From the NCBI GenBank assembly GCA_946610835.1, contig CAMOCU010000009.1:1-11069 (forward strand): a stretch of 11,069 nt of DNA, in the 5' to 3' direction. Source of the DNA: an uncultured Clostridia bacterium. Lineage in GTDB: Bacteria > Bacillota > Clostridia > Oscillospirales > Acutalibacteraceae. Positions 1 through 6,280 of this stretch are shown here, piece after piece. Position 1 is the stretch's first letter; every line of letters begins with the position of its first letter. A program made the translations under genes and the position numbers. The notes under the pieces were generated by a model. It was not told the origin of the DNA. It ran no database searches and saw only the letters and a program-made list of their open reading frames with translations.

Positions 1-327
1 ATCCATGATGTTGGCGGGGAGGTTCAGGATGTCATCGACAGAGATTTCCTTGAGGTTCTTGCCAATAGAAGAAATGGCAGAAGAAAGCAGGGAAGTCATG
101 TCGGAGCTGTCCAGACCTTTGGATTCGATCTTCGCTTCAAGAGCAGTCAGATCGCCAGTAGCAGCAGGAGCTGCGACTTCTTCCTTCTCGGCAGCGGCAG
201 CAACAGTCTCAGTGACTGCAGCGGCTGTGGTCTCCTCGGCCGGAGCTTCCTCTTCAGCTGCGAAAGCGAAGATGCCCAGAGAGCAAACCATGATGGCTGC
301 CAGAAGGATGCTTAAAAACTTTTTCAT
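1..327 (-). CDS. Secreted protein with signal peptide, 3' end cut by window
   Basis: Only the first 109 codons are in the window; the C-terminus lies beyond base 1. The start is the ATG at 327-325, preceded by a GGAAAGGA ribosome binding site 10 nt upstream. Residues 1-23 form a typical Sec signal peptide (MKK, then a hydrophobic LLAAIMVCSLGIFAFA core) with likely cleavage after AFA. The mature part begins with a low-complexity Ala/Glu/Thr stretch to about residue 57, then turns to a more regular helical sequence with many Ser/Leu residues. I recognise no named domain. It has its own promoter (389-418) and a phased repeat array further upstream. The predicted product is exported; its function is unknown. 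The open frame on the opposite strand here is a shadow: this strand has the RBS, the signal peptide and the promoter. Confidence 0.8.
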   Translation of the reverse strand, partial: MKKFLSILLAAIMVCSLGIFAFAAEEEAPAEETTAAAVTETVAAAAEKEEVAAPAATGDLTALEAKIESKGLDSSDMTSLLSSAISSIGKNLKEISVDDILNLPANIMD

Positions 328-388
328 TTTCGAACATTCCTTTCCATTCGTGAATTTGGTACATAAGTACCGCCTTTGCTACATTGAG

Positions 389-418
389 ATGATACCACAT
401 ACGGGTGGTCTTTGTCAA
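389..418 (-). promoter_or_regulatory. Sigma-A promoter of the left-edge secreted protein gene
   Basis: On the minus strand TTGACA (418-413) is followed after 18 nt by TATCAT (394-389), about 60 nt before the ATG at 327. Two A-rich runs lie directly upstream of the -35 on the same strand (about 419-442) and could act as an UP element. Confidence 0.7.
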
Positions 419-526
419 TGGTTTTTTTGCGGTTTTTTATAATTCCCCGACAGTTTGGACAAAGCTTCGGTTTTTTGCCCAATTTTCGATATACTTTTTA
501 TCTATTATGCACAAACAACCTCTGTT

Positions 527-565
527 TGTAACCGCATTGTCGGAGAACTGTAAACAAATTGTAAT
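527..565 (+). promoter_or_regulatory. Array of four 11-bp-phased TGTNNN half-sites (WalR/PhoP-like box)
   Basis: Half-sites on the plus strand begin at 527 (TGTAAC), 538 (TGTCGG), 549 (TGTAAA) and 560 (TGTAAT), each exactly 11 bp apart. The last two make a perfect TGTWAH-N5-TGTWAH WalR consensus. Read on the minus strand the same bases are xTTACA/TTTACA repeats, close to the PhoP consensus TTWACA, which is the orientation facing the secreted-protein gene. The array sits about 110 bp upstream of that gene's -35 and just past the stop of the DUF4474 gene. The spacing is observed; the identity of the regulator is inferred. Confidence 0.5.
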
Positions 566-580
566 AATCTATCGGCCTTG

Positions 581-1762
581 TCAGCGGGTCTTGTAACCCT
601 GGTCGATCGTCTTCCAAGAGTAATATACATCCAAACCGGAGACTGCATAAGTGTCCGAATTGCCGACTGTAACCTGCGAAACAGAATCCATGCGTGTAAA
701 GCCGATCTTGTCAAGCGCAGCGGTAAATCCGGCAAGCATCTCTTCGTCATACATTGTCAGACGTGCTGTCTGCACCAAGCAGGAGCGGTCATTGAACTTG
801 TACTCCGCAAGATGGCCATCCACAAAGCCCGTTGACCACCAGTGCGGATAATACGCACGGGTAAAGAGCTTCTGGTATCCCTTACCATCGCGTGCATCAT
901 AATAGATGCTCATTTCCATATTGATCAGGTGATCGTCATCCGCACAGTTGTAATGTGTGGAGGTTGCAACCAGTGAACCGGGCGTTCTGTTGTACACGCC
1001 GATCTCGCCTCCGATAAACAGGAAGCCGTACTGACCCTTCCACGCCTGAATCATCCACTCCAGGCCGTCATAGTCAAAGTATGCGCGCCATGTGTCATAA
1101 TACATGACCATTGTTGCGGCCGCCCAGTCGTAAATGACGTTGAAGCCGAAGTTACGCTGCCACGGATTATCTTCGACATAATAGAAGTTGCCTTCCGGGT
1201 TCCACAGGTAGGATACAACACCGCCTTGCGAAAGCGCTTCCTGACCGCTGACGGACGTGATCGGATCCTTTTCGTTCGTCTTTGCAGGTGTAGAAGCCTT
1301 TGTCGCTGCAGCGGTCGTGGTTGTTGTCGTCGTCTTGGCCGGTTTGGTCGTTGTCACACGGTTAAAAATGCTGCCGTGCGTTGTGGATGTTCCGGTGGAC
1401 GGAGCCGTTGTTTTTGGCGTGGTTACCGGCGTTGTGGATCCAGGAGCCGCGTTTTGCGCAGAGGACTGCGGCGTATAGTTGGATGGCGTTTGCCGAATCG
1501 CTGCCTGCGCGGCCACACTCTGTGCCGTCTGCTGGCTGTCCATACTTTCGATTATATCAGCCAAAACATCCTCGGTCGTTTCCTCTTGAACGGCCTCGGG
1601 ATACGTATATGCTTCCTGCTGATAAGACTCCGATGTAGCAGGCACATCGGCAGGTGCTGCCGGCTGCTTTTTGATGCCCCGAATCACGAACGGAGCTGCG
1701 GCAACGGCAACGACAGCGGCAACCGCTACGGCGATCACTGCGTTTCTTGCTGAACTGCTCAT
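581..1762 (-). CDS. Membrane-anchored DUF4474 domain protein
   Basis: 393 residues. ATG at 1762 with AGAAAGGA 9 nt upstream. Residues 7-28 are a single hydrophobic Ala/Val helix followed by basic RGIKK, consistent with a signal anchor. Residues about 30-170 are a disordered Pro/Thr/Ser/Ala linker that includes a run of seven threonines (144-150), as expected for a wall-spanning stalk. Residues about 185-393 match the DUF4474 family of Clostridia, recognisable by NPWQRNFGFN, YDWAAATM, YDTWRAYFDYDGLEWMIQAWKGQYG and GGEIGVYNR (199-259). The family has no established function. The domain is rich in Trp and Tyr, which would suit a binding role, but that is speculation. It lies 63 nt downstream of the tmRNA gene with no convincing promoter of its own, so it may depend on readthrough or on a promoter I cannot see. 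Confidence 0.85.
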   Translation of the reverse strand: MSSSARNAVIAVAVAAVVAVAAAPFVIRGIKKQPAAPADVPATSESYQQEAYTYPEAVQEETTEDVLADIIESMDSQQTAQSVAAQAAIRQTPSNYTPQSSAQNAAPGSTTPVTTPKTTAPSTGTSTTHGSIFNRVTTTKPAKTTTTTTTAAATKASTPAKTNEKDPITSVSGQEALSQGGVVSYLWNPEGNFYYVEDNPWQRNFGFNVIYDWAAATMVMYYDTWRAYFDYDGLEWMIQAWKGQYGFLFIGGEIGVYNRTPGSLVATSTHYNCADDDHLINMEMSIYYDARDGKGYQKLFTRAYYPHWWSTGFVDGHLAEYKFNDRSCLVQTARLTMYDEEMLAGFTAALDKIGFTRMDSVSQVTVGNSDTYAVSGLDVYYSWKTIDQGYKTR

Positions 1763-1798
1763 GTTTCACGTTCCTTTCTGACAATTAAAATAACGATA

Positions 1799-1812
1799 CG
1801 GGCAAAAGCCCG
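1799..1812 (-). terminator. Possible ssrA terminator hairpin
   Basis: CGGGC-AAAA-GCCCG lies 14 nt beyond the tmRNA CCA end. On the minus strand it is followed by a U-rich but interrupted tail (TATCGTTATTTTAATT). The stem is only 5 bp, so termination may be partial, allowing readthrough into the DUF4474 gene. Confidence 0.4.
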
Positions 1813-1825
1813 CTGTGTGTAAAAA

Positions 1826-2179
1826 TGGTGGAGATGGCGGTAATCGAAACCGCGTCCGAAAGCTCCTCCTCGGCACTTTCTACGAGCGTAGTACATGATT
1901 TGATCTCCCCTGCGCAGACGTGCATGCACACACTTCCCCGCACGGCAGCCCCGTTATGCATGACGGAGTACGAGGCGCTTCTCCGTGCACGTTCACCGCT
2001 GAATGACGCCCTTATCCGGGCCGCGGTACTCCCGGTAAGGACGGCCGCTTAAAACTTAAGCAGCTTTAAGAACAGTATTGTTGTCGTTTATTTTGAAATA
2101 AACTGCGGATTTTAGAGCGGTTCCGCACCGCTGCTCGCTTATCCCGGCTCAAAACCCCCGTCGAAATCCTTTCATCCCC
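1826..2179 (-). ncRNA. ssrA: tmRNA (transfer-messenger RNA)
   Basis: 354-nt one-piece tmRNA. The 5' end GGGGATGAAAGG at 2179 pairs with the 3' CATCTCC before the encoded ACCA ending at 1826, forming a 7-bp acceptor stem whose third pair is the G-U wobble that marks alanine identity. The T-arm is visible as GCGGT, loop TTCGATT, ACCGC. The mRNA-like segment ends GCT GCT TAA (2064-2056). The visible tag is NDNNTVLKAA if the resume codon is the AAC at 2088; one codon earlier (ATA) would add Ile. tmRNA charged with alanine enters stalled ribosomes with SmpB, and the tag sends the product to proteases. It lies 52 nt downstream of smpB, and no clear separate promoter is visible in that gap, so it may be processed from the smpB transcript. 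I did not fold the pseudoknots. Confidence 0.96.
2056..2088 (-). other. tmRNA proteolysis-tag reading frame
   Basis: Read on the minus strand, AAC at 2088 to TAA at 2056 encodes NDNNTVLKAA. The NDN start resembles the common ANDxNYALAA-type tags. The end is LKAA, where many tags end ALAA. The resume codon is assigned by eye (U at -2, A at -4 as in E. coli) and could be off by one codon. Confidence 0.7.
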
Positions 2180-2231
2180 ATAAAAGAACACGATTGAGGT
2201 GCATCCCGCGTGCATTCGTCCCTTCGGGCGG

Positions 2232-2693
2232 TTACAGCCGCTCTTTCATGGCGCGCTGGATGCTGCGCTTGGCATCGCGGTCGGCCTGCACGTCCCGTTT
2301 GTCATAGAGCTTTTTGCCCCTGCAGAGACCGACTTTGAGCTTTGCTTTGCCTTTGCTGAAATAGACCGACAGCGGAATGAGTGTCAAACCCTGCTGGCGT
2401 GTGATCCCGAACAGGCGCATAATCTCCCGCCGATGCATCAGGAGCTTGCGCACCCGCAGCGGATCGCGATTGAAGATGTTGCCCTGCTCATAAGGACTGA
2501 TGTGCATCCCGTTGACGAAAATCTCGCCATCCTTGATGCTGCACCATGCGTCTTTCAGATTGACCTTACCCTGGCGGACAGATTTGACCTCTGTGCCGCA
2601 CAGCACGATGCCGGCTTCCATTTCTTCGAGTATGAAGTAATCGTGGTAGGCCTTGCGATTGGTCGCCACAGCCTGATCTGAACTTTTTTGCAC
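2232..2693 (-). CDS. smpB: SsrA-binding protein SmpB
   Basis: 153 residues, the normal length for the family. Translation starts at a GTG (2693-2691); AGGAGG at 2706-2701 lies 7 nt upstream, which decides this start. The N-terminal OB-fold is recognised by TNRKAYHDYFILE (12-24), EAGIVLCGTEVKSVRQGKVNLKD (26-48) and the VNGMHISPYEQGN segment. The basic C-terminal tail KLYDKRDVQADRDAKRSIQRAMKERL carries the conserved YDKR and RD-x-x-R residues that enter the mRNA channel of the stalled ribosome. SmpB binds tmRNA, aids its alanylation and delivers it to the A site. Its RNA partner ssrA is directly downstream. It has its own promoter in front. Confidence 0.97.
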   Translation of the reverse strand: MQKSSDQAVATNRKAYHDYFILEEMEAGIVLCGTEVKSVRQGKVNLKDAWCSIKDGEIFVNGMHISPYEQGNIFNRDPLRVRKLLMHRREIMRLFGITRQQGLTLIPLSVYFSKGKAKLKVGLCRGKKLYDKRDVQADRDAKRSIQRAMKERL

Positions 2694-2723
2694 AGCACGA
2701 CCTCCTGCTACTCTTGCGTTGAT

Positions 2724-2751
2724 ATTATAACATAAAGGGTCTTTTTGTCAA
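2724..2751 (-). promoter_or_regulatory. smpB promoter
   Basis: Minus strand TTGACA (2751-2746), 16-nt spacer, TATAAT (2729-2724), about 30 nt before the GTG start. Both hexamers are perfect consensus. The -35 falls inside the hairpin listed separately at 2734-2760. Confidence 0.85.
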
Positions 2752-2760
2752 GACCCCTTT
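2734..2760 (-). terminator. Terminator-like hairpin between yhbY and smpB
   Basis: GGGTCTT (2737-2743) pairs with AAGACCC (2750-2756) around a 6-nt loop; AAA/TTT flanks extend the stem past one bulged C. On the minus strand it starts 2 nt after the yhbY stop codon and is followed by TTTATGTTATAAT, so it could end the dnaA-to-yhbY transcript at least partly. The loop and right arm overlap the -35 of the smpB promoter. Confidence 0.55.
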
Positions 2761-2761
2761 T

Positions 2762-3160
2762 TCATCTGCGGCCGGAATTACGACCGCGAAAAGACGATTT
2801 TTTGTTGATAGATAAAGGTTTTTCAGCTCGAAATTTTTGTTTCTTTTCTGTAACCTTTTGTCTTTTCTGCTTCTCTTTCTCCGCCTCGCGGAGTTCAGGA
2901 TTTTCCCGATACAGAATAATGCATCCGCCGATCACCTGAATGACCTCTGCGCCGAGCGTTTCGGACAAGGTCTGCGCCATTTCCTTGGGCGGCTGCGGAA
3001 CGGATTCAAGCAGCGCCTTGACTTTGATTAGTTCCCGTGCCTGCAGAGCAGCATCCACCTGCGCGATCACACCGTCGGTCACACCGCCTTTGCCGATTTG
3101 AAAAACCGGTTCCAGTCCGTTAGCCGCCGCACGGAATTTTGCTCTTTCTTTGCCTGTCAT
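2762..3160 (-). CDS. yhbY: YhbY/CRM-domain ribosome-associated RNA-binding protein
   Basis: 132 residues. The CRM fold occupies residues 1-88: LEPVFQIGKGGVTDG (16-30) includes the GKGG loop characteristic of the family, followed by ELIKVK (43-48) and GAEVIQVIGGCIILYR (70-85). YhbY proteins associate with pre-50S ribosomal particles. Residues 89-132 are an added Lys/Arg-rich tail ending RGRNSGRR, longer than in E. coli YhbY (about 97 aa), and plausibly extra RNA contact surface. The start overlaps the rdgB stop by 4 nt (ATGA), so the two are translationally coupled. In many Firmicutes this gene sits with nadD and yqeK; here it ends the dnaA-ftsY-rdgB run. Confidence 0.92.
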   Translation of the reverse strand: MTGKERAKFRAAANGLEPVFQIGKGGVTDGVIAQVDAALQARELIKVKALLESVPQPPKEMAQTLSETLGAEVIQVIGGCIILYRENPELREAEKEKQKRQKVTEKKQKFRAEKPLSINKKSSFRGRNSGRR

Positions 3161-3762
3161 CGGGCGAGCCCCCTCTCTTTTAAAGCGTGCGCTAATTTTT
3201 CAAGCGCACGGCGACGGTGGCTGATGGCGTCTTTTTGCGTATCACTCAGCGCCGCCATGGAAAGTCCATCCCTCTCATCCGGCAGAAAAATCGGATCGTA
3301 TCCGAAGCCTCCGCTGCCGGAGCGGCTGAACGCAATGTGCCCGGGGCACTCGCCGCGTGTGAGAATCTCTGTCCCGTCCGGGAACACACAGCAGACCGTA
3401 CAGACGAACTTGGCCGTGCGTTCGGGCATCGGCAAATCTGCCAGCGCCGCAAGTAATTTGTCCATATTTCGTTCATCGTTGCCGTGTTCACCGGCGTATC
3501 GAGCGGAATAGATCCCCGGCGCGCCGCCAAGGGCATCCACCGCCAGTCCCGAATCATCCGCTACGCAGGGCATCCCGCTTTCGCGGCAGCCGCTTTGCGC
3601 CTTAAGCCGGGCATTCTCCTCGAAGGTGGAACCTGTTTCCTCCACATCTGTCAAATCAATCCCGGCCTCGTCCGCCGTCTGAACGTCGATCCCCAGCGGT
3701 GCAAGAATACGCGAGAGCTCGGTTCTCTTTTTGGTATTATGGGTCGCGAGTAAAAAAATCAT
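3157..3762 (-). CDS. rdgB: XTP/dITP diphosphatase (RdgB/HAM1 family)
   Basis: 201 residues, normal family length. It hydrolyses dITP, XTP and ITP to the monophosphates and so keeps deaminated purines out of DNA and RNA. Recognised motifs are ATHNTKK (6-12, nucleotide-binding loop), TFEENA (46-51), ADDSGL (68-73, holding the catalytic Asp pair), PGIYSARYAG (82-91), GGFGYDPIF (151-159) and ISHRRRA (180-186). The ATG overlaps the ftsY stop (ATGA) and its own TGA overlaps the yhbY ATG, giving a tightly coupled ftsY-rdgB-yhbY unit. The A-G-rich run just before the start (AGGAAGAAG) serves as RBS inside the ftsY end. Confidence 0.96.
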   Translation of the reverse strand: MIFLLATHNTKKRTELSRILAPLGIDVQTADEAGIDLTDVEETGSTFEENARLKAQSGCRESGMPCVADDSGLAVDALGGAPGIYSARYAGEHGNDERNMDKLLAALADLPMPERTAKFVCTVCCVFPDGTEILTRGECPGHIAFSRSGSGGFGYDPIFLPDERDGLSMAALSDTQKDAISHRRRALEKLAHALKERGLAR

Positions 3763-4733
3763 ACGTTTTCTTCTTCCTCAGTTTTCGCCGGCTCCTTCGG
3801 CTCATCCTCGCTGTGATCCGGCATTTCCACATCGAACAGTCCCTCGGCGAACGCCTCCGGGCTGAAGGGCTGCAGATCATCAAGCTGCTCGCCCACGCCG
3901 ATGAACTTGACCGGCACTTTCAGATCGTTCTTGATATTGAGCACTACGCCGCCGCGCGCCGTACCGTCAAGCTTGGTCAGAATGATGCCGGTGATCTCGG
4001 CGACATTGAGGAATTCACGCGCCTGATTCACGGCATTCTGCCCGGTGGTGGCGTCGAGCACAAGCAGCACTTCGCGGTCGGAATACGGCAGTTCACGGTC
4101 AATGACGCGGTAAATCTTGGCCAGTTCCTCCATCAGATGTTTTTTGTTATGCAAACGGCCTGCCGTGTCGGCAATGATGATGTCCACATCCCTGGCTTTT
4201 GCAGCGGCAATGCTGTCGAACACAACGGCTGCGGGATCCGCGCCTTCCTTGTGCTTAATCATATCCACGCCGGCGCGATCCGCCCATTCCTGCAGCTGCT
4301 CGATCGCGGCCGCGCGGAATGTATCCGCAGCGGCAAGCAGCACTTTCTTCCCCTCGGATTTATAATAAGCCGCAAGTTTGCCGATGCTCGTTGTCTTGCC
4401 TACGCCGTTGACTCCGATGACGAGAATGATGGACGGCATCGTGATCAGGCTCATTTCTTCTCCGCCGGAAAGCATTTCGGCCACGATCTCTTTGATCGCA
4501 CGCTTGACCTTGTCCGCCGTACGCAGGTTTTCTTTCTGGGAGCGTTCGCGCAGCTGCGAGACAATTGCCTCGGCCGTGTATACGCCCACATCGCCCATAA
4601 CGAGCACTTCCTCGAGGTCATCGAAAAAAGTATCGTCGATCTCAACCTTGCCGTAAAGCATGTTGTCGATCGCGGCGGACATATTTTCGCGGGTCTTTTT
4701 CAGACCCTTGTTGATTTTTTGAAAAAGTCCCAT
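3759..4733 (-). CDS. ftsY: Signal recognition particle receptor FtsY
   Basis: 324 residues; ATG at 4733 with AGGAAGGA 8 nt upstream. The SRP GTPase that docks SRP-bound ribosomes at the membrane. The N-domain helical bundle spans about 1-95; the G-domain shows G1 GVNGVGKTT (107-115), DTFRAAA (137-143), G3 DTAGR (189-193), G4 TKLDG (253-257) and the closing GVGEQLDDL (279-287). The N-terminal MGLFQKINKGLKKT is an amphipathic basic helix suited to membrane contact; there is no long acidic A-domain. Instead a short acidic tail (about 302-324, ending EEEENV) follows the G-domain. Its start is 26 nt after the dnaA stop, with no promoter or terminator seen between them, so co-transcription with dnaA is likely. 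Confidence 0.97.
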   Translation of the reverse strand: MGLFQKINKGLKKTRENMSAAIDNMLYGKVEIDDTFFDDLEEVLVMGDVGVYTAEAIVSQLRERSQKENLRTADKVKRAIKEIVAEMLSGGEEMSLITMPSIILVIGVNGVGKTTSIGKLAAYYKSEGKKVLLAAADTFRAAAIEQLQEWADRAGVDMIKHKEGADPAAVVFDSIAAAKARDVDIIIADTAGRLHNKKHLMEELAKIYRVIDRELPYSDREVLLVLDATTGQNAVNQAREFLNVAEITGIILTKLDGTARGGVVLNIKNDLKVPVKFIGVGEQLDDLQPFSPEAFAEGLFDVEMPDHSEDEPKEPAKTEEEENV

Positions 4734-4759
4734 GGTGCGATTCCTTCCTGTAAGGGTAT

Positions 4760-6070
4760 TTAATCAGATTCCTGTACGTTTTTGATGATGTCCTGTATGG
4801 CGGCGCGGATGGAGGAATCTTTGGCCATCAGGCGCTTGATTTCCTGCAGCGCATGTACCACTGTGGAGTGATCGCGCCCGCCGAACTCCTGTCCGATTGC
4901 TTTTGTGGACATTCCGGTTTGGTCGCTGATGATATACATCGCAATCATGCGCACGCGCGACGTTTGTGCATCGCGCTTCTTTGAGCGCAGATCTGCCGGA
5001 TCCGCGCCGTATGTACGCGCTGTCTCCTCGATGATCCGCTCGGCCGTCACCTTTTCGGATCTATCCTCGTTGAGAATATCCTTGATCGCCATCTGAACAG
5101 TCAGCATATTCGGCATGGCGCCGTGGATCATAACCATTGCCTTGATCTTCTTAACAGCGCCCTCGAGCTGACGAACGTTGTTCTTGATCTTCTCGGCAAT
5201 AAACTGCACCACATCGTCGGAAAGATCCAGATCCAGCGCGCGTGCTTTGCGCTTGACAATGGCCATTCTTGTCTCCACATCGGGCGGTTGAATATCGGCG
5301 ATCAGTCCCATTTCAAACCGGTACCGCAGCCGATCTGCCAGCGTAGCGATTTCCTTGGGAGGACGATCCGACGTGAGCACGACCTGATGGCCGGCCTGTG
5401 TAATGGCGTTGAAAGTATGGAACGATTCCTCCTCGGTCGATGCTTTGCCGGCAATGAACTGGATATCGTCCACCAGCAGCACGTCGGCGGCTCTGTACTT
5501 TTCATGCAGTGCAGCCATCGCCTTTTGGCCCATGCCGATCCCGCGGATGATTTCGTTGGTAAACGTTTCAGCTTGTGTAAAGATGATGTTGGCATCGGGG
5601 CGGTTTTTGCGAATCTCGTGAGAAATTGCGTTGAGCAGATGGGTCTTGCCGAGTCCGGAACGGCCATAGATAAACAGCGGATTATACTCTCCGCCTGGAT
5701 TTGCGGCCACTGCCTGTGCAGCAGCATGGGCGAATTTGTTGGACGAGCCGACAACAAATGTCTCAAAGGTGTTTGCCTCTTGAAATGTTGCCTCCAGCTC
5801 CTCCTCGGTGCGCTTTTCTGCAGGCTCCTCGGAATTGATCAGCCGAAGTTCCACCGGAAAGCCCAGCGCCTTTTCAAAAGCATCACGCAGGACGTCGCTG
5901 AATTTCTGCTCGATGATCTTGCGCTTAAACTCCACAGTCGCCAGCGTCACGGTGCTGCCGTCGAAGCCGATGGGTTCCAAACCCTCCAGCCAGACCTTAT
6001 ACACAATGTCAGACACTTCGGCGCGGATCACTTCAGAAACCGCCGCCCAAAGCTCAGAAAACGAATTCAT
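4760..6070 (-). CDS. dnaA: Chromosomal replication initiator DnaA
   Basis: 436 residues. I chose the ATG at 6070 (MNSFSELW) because AAAGGGG lies 8 nt upstream and the family N-terminus aligns there; the frame stays open further but runs through the promoter. Domain I is residues 1-80, a short linker follows, and the AAA+ domain starts near FETFVVG (102-108): Walker A GRSGLGKT (136-143), Walker B LLVDDIQF (198-205), sensor I near VVLTSDRPP (230-238), RLRYRFEMGL (248-257), sensor II NNVRQLEGA (297-305). Domain IV has the DnaA-box-binding signature GGRDHSTVVHA (397-407). It binds ATP and melts oriC. The gene is followed by ftsY, not dnaN, which is unusual for a Firmicute. Confidence 0.98.
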   Translation of the reverse strand: MNSFSELWAAVSEVIRAEVSDIVYKVWLEGLEPIGFDGSTVTLATVEFKRKIIEQKFSDVLRDAFEKALGFPVELRLINSEEPAEKRTEEELEATFQEANTFETFVVGSSNKFAHAAAQAVAANPGGEYNPLFIYGRSGLGKTHLLNAISHEIRKNRPDANIIFTQAETFTNEIIRGIGMGQKAMAALHEKYRAADVLLVDDIQFIAGKASTEEESFHTFNAITQAGHQVVLTSDRPPKEIATLADRLRYRFEMGLIADIQPPDVETRMAIVKRKARALDLDLSDDVVQFIAEKIKNNVRQLEGAVKKIKAMVMIHGAMPNMLTVQMAIKDILNEDRSEKVTAERIIEETARTYGADPADLRSKKRDAQTSRVRMIAMYIISDQTGMSTKAIGQEFGGRDHSTVVHALQEIKRLMAKDSSIRAAIQDIIKNVQESD

Positions 6071-6140
6071 GATGCAAACCCCTTTACTCAACCTGCTCCG
6101 CCTGTCCGTGAGCAGCCAAAAGCCCATACTAACTTCTACA

Positions 6141-6169
6141 ATTATAACACAAACCCGGTGGCTTTTCAA
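6141..6169 (-). promoter_or_regulatory. dnaA promoter
   Basis: Minus strand TTGAAA (6169-6164), 17-nt spacer, TATAAT (6146-6141), leaving a leader of about 64 nt before the ATG at 6070. No TTATNCACA DnaA boxes overlap it, so the usual DnaA autoregulation is not evident from sequence. Confidence 0.8.
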
Positions 6170-6217
6170 CTTCTTTATATTGTGCCGGCAGTGCAAAAAA
6201 TGTCTATCCATAGAAAA

Positions 6218-6261
6218 TCTTAAGGAAATCTTAATACGCTCTTTATTGTTTCTTAAAGGGC
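6218..6261 (+). promoter_or_regulatory. Four 11-bp direct repeats, probable OmpR/PhoB-family operator
   Basis: TCTTAA begins at 6218, 6229 and 6251, and TCTTTA at 6240, so four units lie head to tail with exactly 11-bp spacing. OmpR/PhoB-family response regulators bind such one-helical-turn repeats as tandem dimers. Offset by two bases, the units read TTAAGG, TTAATA, TTTATT and TTAAAG, of which the second fits the B. subtilis PhoP consensus TT(A/T/C)A(C/T)A. The last unit ends 7 bp before a -10 element and overlaps its poor -35, the usual geometry for an activator. The array lies between this promoter and the divergent dnaA promoter (49 bp from the dnaA -35). Confidence 0.6.
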
Positions 6262-6274
6262 TTTCCTGTATACT
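6246..6274 (+). promoter_or_regulatory. Activator-type promoter of the structured RNA
   Basis: TATACT (6269-6274) with a weak TTGTTT -35 (6246-6251) at a 17-nt spacing. The bad -35 together with the phased repeats overlapping it suggests that transcription depends on an activator. Predicted start is about 6281, at the first hairpin. Confidence 0.55.
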
Positions 6275-6280
6275 ATAGGC

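Noticed and set aside
1263..1400. GTTGTTGTCGTCGTC-type repeats as a tandem repeat element
   Set aside because: They are the codons of the Thr-rich stalk of the DUF4474 protein read on the other strand.
1825..2052. Plus-strand open frame of 75 codons
   Set aside because: It lies across the tmRNA gene and reads its complement.
3699..4763. Long plus-strand open frame of 354 codons
   Set aside because: Antisense to ftsY, whose full set of GTPase motifs is on the minus strand; the plus frame has no family match and no RBS.
5123..6223. Long plus-strand open frame of 366 codons
   Set aside because: Antisense shadow of dnaA with His/Cys-rich composition typical of reverse-strand reading.
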